Assembly: GCF_963678635.1 (NCBI RefSeq)
Contig: NC_087070.1
Coordinates: forward strand, 10,884,539 to 10,948,538
DNA from: Symsagittifera roscoffensis
Taxonomy: Eukaryota > Xenacoelomorpha > Acoela > Convolutidae
Direction: 5' to 3'
DNA: 64,000 bases
This document shows, piece by piece, positions 58,000 to 64,000 of this stretch. The position numbers and the translations under genes were made by a program. How positions within the stretch are numbered: position 1 is the stretch's first letter; each line of letters begins with the position of its first letter. Below the pieces are notes generated by a model, which had not been told where the DNA came from, ran no database searches, and worked only from the letters and a program-made list of their open reading frames with translations.

Positions 58000-60900
58000 A
58001 TCAATAAAACTTGATTTTGCTAATCTTAGAGGTCGGACAATCCTCTATATAAAGGGATCACTTTTTGTTCTAAAAAAATTTCTTTACTTTGCTAGCCTCA
58101 GAAGTGTGACAAAGTTTCTTTCAATGGAATATTATCTGTTTAACATAAAATTCTTGATGCTGCTAGTCTTAGAGGACCGATAATCCTCGTTACATTGGGA
58201 TACTTTTCTGCTCAAAATAAAATTCTTGGTTTGCTAGTTATAAAGATCCGACCATCCTATTTTCGTTTTAAAATATGTTTCTTGACTTTGCTAATCTCAG
58301 TGGTCCAAAAATCCTTTCTACAGTGGGATAATTTTAAGTGCGAATAAAACTCTTGGTTTGCTAATCCTAGAGGTCCGAATTTTTTTTTAAGTTTAACTTT
58401 CTGTTCAGAGTGAATTTGTTGATTTTGCCAATCTTAGAGGTGCGACAACCCTCTCCATACTGGGATTTACTTTTTTATGTTTGAAAAAATAACTTGATTT
58501 CGCTAATGTTAGAGATCCGAAAGTCCTGTCAACAGTAGTATCTTTTTCTGTTTAAAATGAGTTTCTGGACTTGCTAGGTTTAGAGGTCCAAAAATCCTCT
58601 CAATGGTGGATTTTTAATTTTTGATTTGCTGATCTTAGAGGTTCGACAATCCTCTCGATGTAGGATTATTTTCTTTGTCGGGTAAATTTCTTGATTTGCT
58701 GATCTTGGAGGTCGATAATCTTCTCTGCAATGGGATCCTTTACGGTTTACAATAGTTTTCCAGATTTTTTTAAAATAAGAGTTTCGACAACCCTCTCTAA
58801 ACAGGGATAACTTTCTGTTTTAAATGACTTTCTTGATTTGCTAACCTTACAGATCCGTCAGGACTCTCTACAATAGGAGTTGTTTTTAAAAAAAACTCTT
58901 GTCTTGCTAATCTTAGAGATCCGACAATCCTATCTAAGTTAAGATCGTTTTCTATTCATAATACTTTTCTTGAACTTACACATCTTAAACGTCTGACACT
59001 CTTCTCGACTTTGAGAATAATTTTTTCCAAGAAAATATTTGACTTTGGTAATCTTAGAAGTCTTGAAATCTTTTTTACAGTTCAACGGTTTCTGTTTCAA
59101 ATCAAATTTTTGATTTTTCTAATCTCAGAGGTGCGACAACCCTCGCTATACTGGGATATATTTTTTTCTGTTCAAATTTTTTTTTTGAAATTGCTAATTT
59201 TAGAGTTCCGAAAGTCCTCTCAAGAGTGGGATAATTTTCTTTTTCAAATAAGTTTCTCGTTTGTAGCTTTAGAGGTCCAAAAATTCTCTCGATAGTGGGA
59301 TTATTTTTATTAAAAAAGTCTTTGGTTTGCTGGTCTTGGAGGTTCGACAATCCTCTCGATAGTGGGACTATTTTCTTTGTAAGGTAAACTTTTTGATTTG
59401 CTGATTTTGTAGGTCAATAATCCTATCTGCAATGCGATCCTTTTCTGTTTACAAAAAGTTTCCATAGTTTGCAAAAAAATGAGGTTCGACAACCTTTTCT
59501 AAACTGGGATATATTTTTTTCTGTTTAAAATTTCTTTTTTGAAATCGTTTATATTAGAGATCCGAAAGTCCTCTCAGCAGTGGGATAATTTTCTTTTTTA
59601 AATGAGTTTCTTGATTCGCTAGTTTTAGAGGTCCAAATGTTCTCTTGATATTGGGATCATTTTTTAAAAAGTCTTTGACTTGCTGGTCTTAGAGGTTCAA
59701 TAATCCTCGATACAATGGGATATTTTTTTTCTGTTTAAATTGAATGTTTTGATTTCGCTACTTTTGAGATCTGAAAGTCCTTTCAACAGTGGGATAACAT
59801 TCTGTTTAAAATGAATTACTTGATTTAATAATCTTAGAGATCCGACGATCCCATCTAAGTTGAGATCGTTTTCTGTTTATAATACTGTTCTTGAATTTGC
59901 ATATCTTAGATGTCCGTAAAAACTTTTTTACAGTGCAACAGTTATTGTTTAAATTCAGTTTTTCGATTTTGTTTATCTTAGAGGTGCGACAACCCTCTCT
60001 ATACTGGGATTTTTTTTTCTGTTTGAATTTTTTTTTTGATTTCGCTTCTGTTAGAGATCCCAAAGTCCTTTCAATAGTGAGATAATTTTCTGTTTCAAAT
60101 AAATTTCCTGATTTGCTAGTTTTAGAGGTCCAAAAGTCCTCTCGATAGTGGGATTAATTTCTTTAAAAAATTTTTGATTTGTTGGTCTTAGAGGTTTGAC
60201 AATCCCCTCGATAGTGGGACTAAATTCTTTTTAAGATAAATTTTACGATTTGCTGATATTGGAGTTTCGATAATCTTCTCTACAATGTGATCAGTTTCTG
60301 TTCAAAATAAATTTCCAGATTTTGCAAAAATTAGACTTTCGACAACCCTCTCTAAACTGGGATAATTTTTTTCTGTTTGAATTGAATATCTTGATTTCGC
60401 TAATTTCGACATCCAAAAGTCCTTTCAACAGTGGGATAACTTTCTTTTTAAATTGAATTTTGATGTGCTAACCTTAGAGATCCGACAGGACTCTTTACAA
60501 TAGGATTTTTAAAAGAAAAAACTCTTCATTTGCTAATCTTACAGATCCGACAATCACATCTAAGTTGAGATCGTTTTCTATTCATAACACTTTTCTTGAG
60601 TTTGCATATCTTAAATGACACTCCTCTCTATTTGGGATTAATTTTTTCAAAGAAAATTCTTGACTTTGCTAATCTTAGAAGTCCGAAATCTTTTTTTACA
60701 GTGCAACAGTTTCTCTTTAAAATCAGTTTTTGATTTTGCTAATCTTAGAGGTGCGACAACCCTCTCTAGACTGGTATATAATTCTTTTCTGTGTAATTTT
60801 TTTTTGAAATCGCTTATGCTAGAGATCCGAAAGTCCTCTCAACAGTGTGATATTTTTCTTTTTCAAATGAGTTTCTTGATTTGATAGTTTTAGAGGTTCG

Positions 60901-63900
60901 ACAATCCTCTCGATAGTGGGACTTTTTTCTTAGCAAGGTAACCTATCTACAATGGGATCAATTTCTGTTTATAATAAAATCGAAGTTTCTGATTTTGAAA
61001 AAATTTTAGAGGCTCGACAATCCTCTCTAGAGTGGTAGTTTTTTCGGTTTTAGAAAAAAAAACTATATTTGAGTTTTGCAATAGTTAGAGATCAGAAAAT
61101 CCTTCAACAGTGGGATATCTTTCTGTTTTAAACTATTTTCTTGATTTGCTTATTTTACAGATCCGACAACCCTATCTAAGTTGAGATCGTTTTCTATTCA
61201 TAGTATTTTTCTTGAATTTGCATATCCTTAATGTCTGACACTCCACTCTACTTTGGAATTAATTTTTTCAAAGAAAGTTCTTGAATTTGCTAATCTTAGA
61301 AGTCCGGAAATCCTTTTTACAGTGCAACAGTTTCTGTTTAAAATCAGTTTTTTGATTTTGCTAATCTTAGAGGTGCGACAACTCTCTCTATACTGGGATA
61401 AATTTTTTTTTTCTATTCAAGTTTTTTATTTTTTGAAATCGCTTATGTTAGAGATCCGAAAGTCCTCTCAACAGTGGGATATTTTTATTTTTTAAATGAG
61501 TTTCTTGATTTGCTAGTTTTAGTGGTCCAAAAGTCCTCTCGATAGTGGAATCATTTTTTTTAAATCTTTGATTTGCTGGTCTTAGAGGTTCGACAATCCT
61601 CTCGATAGTGGGACTATTTTCTGTGTATTATGATTTTCTTGATTTGCTAATCCTAGAGATCCGAGAATCCTCTCTATAGTGGGATTATTTCCTTTCTCAA
61701 ATGAGTTTTTTGATTTGTTAGTTTTAGAAGCCCAAAAGTCCTCTCGATATTGCGACCTTTTTTTAAAAGTCTTTGATTTGCTGGTATTAGAGGTTCCACA
61801 ATCCTCTAGCTAGTGGGACTATTTTCTTTGTAAGGTAAACTTTTTGATTTGCTGATCTTGGAGGTTCAATAATCTTCTCTACAATGCGATCAATTTCTGT
61901 TTATAATAATTTTTCCAGATTTTGCAAAAACTAGAAGTTCGACAACCCTCTCTATCCTGGGATAATTTTTTTTTCTGTTTGAATTGAAAATCTTGATTTC
62001 GCTAATTTCGAGATGCGAAAGTCCTTTCAACAGTGGGATAACTTTTTGTTTAATTTCAATTTTTGATTTGATAATCTTAGAGAGCTGACAATCCTCAATA
62101 GTAGGATTATTCCTTTGCAAAAAAAACTCTTGATTTGCAGATCTTAAAGGTTCGACTATCCTCTTCAAACTGGAGTATTTTATATCTGTTTTAAGTGAAT
62201 ATCTTGATTTCTCTAATTTTGAGATCCGAAAATCCTTTCAACAGTGGGATAATTTTCTGTGTAATATGATTTTCTTGATTTGCTAATCCTAGAGAACCGA
62301 CAATCCTCTCTATAGTGGGATTATTTTCTTTCTCAAATGAGTTTCTTGATTTGATAGTTTTAGAGGTCCAAAAGTCCTCTCGATAGTGCGATCATTTTTT
62401 TAAAGTCTTTGATTTGCTGTTCTTAGAGGTTTGACGATCCTCTCGATAGTGGGACTTTTTTCTTTGCAAGGTAAACTTTTTGTTTTGATTAGATGATCTT
62501 GGAGGTTCGATAATCCTCTCTACATTGGGATCATTTTCTGTTTATAATAAATTTCCAAATTTTGCAAATTTTGGGATATTTCCAGATTTTGGGATAATTT
62601 TTTTCTGTTTAAAATAAGTGTGGGATTTAATTCTTCTAAAAAAATAAGTTTTTTGATTTGCTGAACTTATAGGGGCGACAATCTTATGTACAATGGGAGT
62701 ACTTGCAGCTTAAAATGAAGTTTCTGATTTTGAAAAAATTTTAGAGGCTCGACGATCCTCTCTAGAGTGGTAGTTTTTTCGGTTTTAGAAAAAAAAAACT
62801 ATATTTGAGTTTTGCAATAGTTAGAGATCAGAAAATCCTTCAACAGTGGGATGTCTTTCTGTTTTAAAATATTTTCTTGATTTGCTTATTTTACAGATCC
62901 GACAATCCCATCTAAGTTGAGATCGTTTTCTATTCATAATTTTCTTCTTGAATTTGCATACCTTAGAATTCTGACACTCCTTTCTTAAGTGGAATTGTTT
63001 TTCTTAAAAAAAATTCTTGACTTTGCTAACCTGAGAAGTCCGGAAATCTTTTTTTTACAGTGCAACAGTTACTGTTTAAAATCAATTTCAAGATTTTGCT
63101 ACTCTCAGAGGAGCGACAACCTTCTCTATACTGGGATTTTTTTATTTTTTTCAAAAGGAACAAAATTTTTGGTTTGGCTAATGTTAGAGATCCGAAAGTC
63201 CTTTCAACAGTGAGATAATTTTCTGTTTCAAATGAGTTTCTTGACTTGCTAGTTTTAGAGGTCCAAAAATCATCTCGATAGTGCGATCTTTTTTTTAAAG
63301 TTTTTCATTTGATGGCCTTAGTGGTTCGACTATCCTCTCGATAGTGGGACTTTTTTCTTTGCAAGGTAAACTTTTTACTTTGCTGATCTTGTAGGTTCGA
63401 TAATTCTCTCTACAATGGGATATTTTTTTTCTTTTTAAATTGAATATCTTGATTTCGCTACTTTTGAGATCTGAAAATCGTTTCAACATTGAGATAATTT
63501 TCTGTTTCAAATGAGTTTCTTGACTTGCTTGTTTTAGACGTCCAAAAATCCTCTCGATAGTGGGATCTTTTTTTTTAAAGTTTTTGATTTGCTGTTCTTA
63601 GAGGTTCGACAATCCTCTCGATAGTGGGACTTTTTTATTTGCAAGGTAAACTTTTTACTTTGCTGATCTTGTAGGTTCGATAATCCTCTCTACAATGGGA
63701 TATTTTTTTTCTTTTTAAATTGAATATCTTGATTTTGCTACTTTTGAGATCTGAAAATCGTTTCAACATTGAGATAATTTTCTTTTTCAAATTAGTTTCT
63801 TGACTTGCTAGTTTTAGAGGTCCAAAAATCCTCTCGATAGTGGGATCTTTTTTTTAAAGTCTTTGATTCGCTGGTCTTAGAGGCTCGACAATCCTCTCGA

Positions 63901-64000
63901 TAGCGGGACTTTTTTCTTTGCAAGGTAATTTTTTTAATTTGCAGATCTTATAGGTTCGACAATCCTCTCGATAGTGGGACTTTTTTATTTGCAAGGTAAA
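58000..64000 (+). repeat. Satellite array, about 70-bp units, plus-oriented part
   Basis: The consensus is roughly TTGATTTGCTAATCTTAGAG, then GTNCGACAATCCTCTCTATAG, then TGGGAT and a T-rich spacer (TTTTCTGTTTAAAATGA). AGAGG and CCTCT flank a 9-base loop, so each unit has a small hairpin core. Subtypes recur in order (GTGCGACAACCCTC, then GATCCGAAAGTCCTC, GTCCAAAAGTCCTC, GTTCGACAATCCTC with GGGACT, then GTTCGATAATCCTC), which indicates higher-order structure. There are perhaps 85 units, and the array continues past the window end. All reading frames here are repeat artefacts. Confidence 0.93.
63241..64000 (+). repeat. Young 279-bp higher-order repeat at the array edge
   Basis: Blocks starting TTGACTTGCT(A/T)GTTTTAGA(G/C)G at 63241, 63520 and 63800 give periods of 279 and 280 bases. 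Each contains four satellite units of different subtype, and successive blocks are far more alike than neighbouring single units. The third block is cut by the window end and diverges in its last part (a GGGACTTTTTT unit repeats instead). Confidence 0.88.

Noticed and set aside
57510-64000. Resemblance to a CRISPR array (regular short repeats with hairpin cores)
   Set aside because: The spacers are themselves repeated and T-rich, units are diverged, and the window is eukaryotic; it is a satellite.

Overview
This is AT-rich eukaryotic DNA made almost entirely of mobile elements, their decayed remains and several classes of tandem repeat. There is no intact host gene, rRNA or tRNA that I can support. 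The mix of an endonuclease-bearing LINE, a Polinton/Maverick, a BEL/Pao element and a Gypsy-like giant LTR element, plus two possible short exons with pyrimidine-tract/CAG acceptors, suggests an invertebrate and most likely a nematode. No species call is possible from sequence alone. Nearly every coding region carries stops or frameshifts, so most entries are pseudogenes.

Layout. 1-9.5 kb: non-coding DNA with a nearly identical 2.24-kb tandem duplication, older repeats inside it, a short hairpin (MITE-like) element in each copy, and a possible two-exon gene fragment at 8.4-8.7 kb. 9.5-10.7 kb (minus strand): a truncated LINE with a well-preserved APE-type endonuclease, followed by an (ATC)n tract. 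11.3-19.5 kb: a degraded Polinton/Maverick with recognisable major capsid protein, adenovirus-type cysteine protease and protein-primed family B DNA polymerase, all on the plus strand.

19.75-40.7 kb: a giant (about 21 kb) LTR element. It has LTRs of 0.9 and 1.3 kb and a 3-kb leader with a cluster of CCGGAGGGGT-like motifs. Gag, protease and a Gypsy-type reverse transcriptase follow, but RNase H and integrase are missing. Next come a macro-domain segment and about 9.1 kb of further reading frames. The first of these contains a complete-looking SGNH/GDSL hydrolase catalytic set and possibly a second, degenerate one; the rest match no family I know. I consider this cargo the most interesting content of the window. 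The 3' end of the element plus about 330 bp of flank is tandemly duplicated (3.7 kb unit), which creates a third LTR copy up to 44.7 kb.

44.7-49.3 kb: unassigned DNA with a 98-bp near-perfect palindrome, then about 1.9 kb of (CATA)n ending in a 200-base assembly gap. 49.6-55.1 kb: a decayed BEL/Pao retrotransposon (gag, protease, RT, integrase). 55.1-56.65 kb: interleaved foldback repeats. 57.5 kb to the end: a satellite of about 70-bp units with a palindromic core. It switches orientation once near 58.0 kb and shows a young 279-bp higher-order repeat at its right edge.
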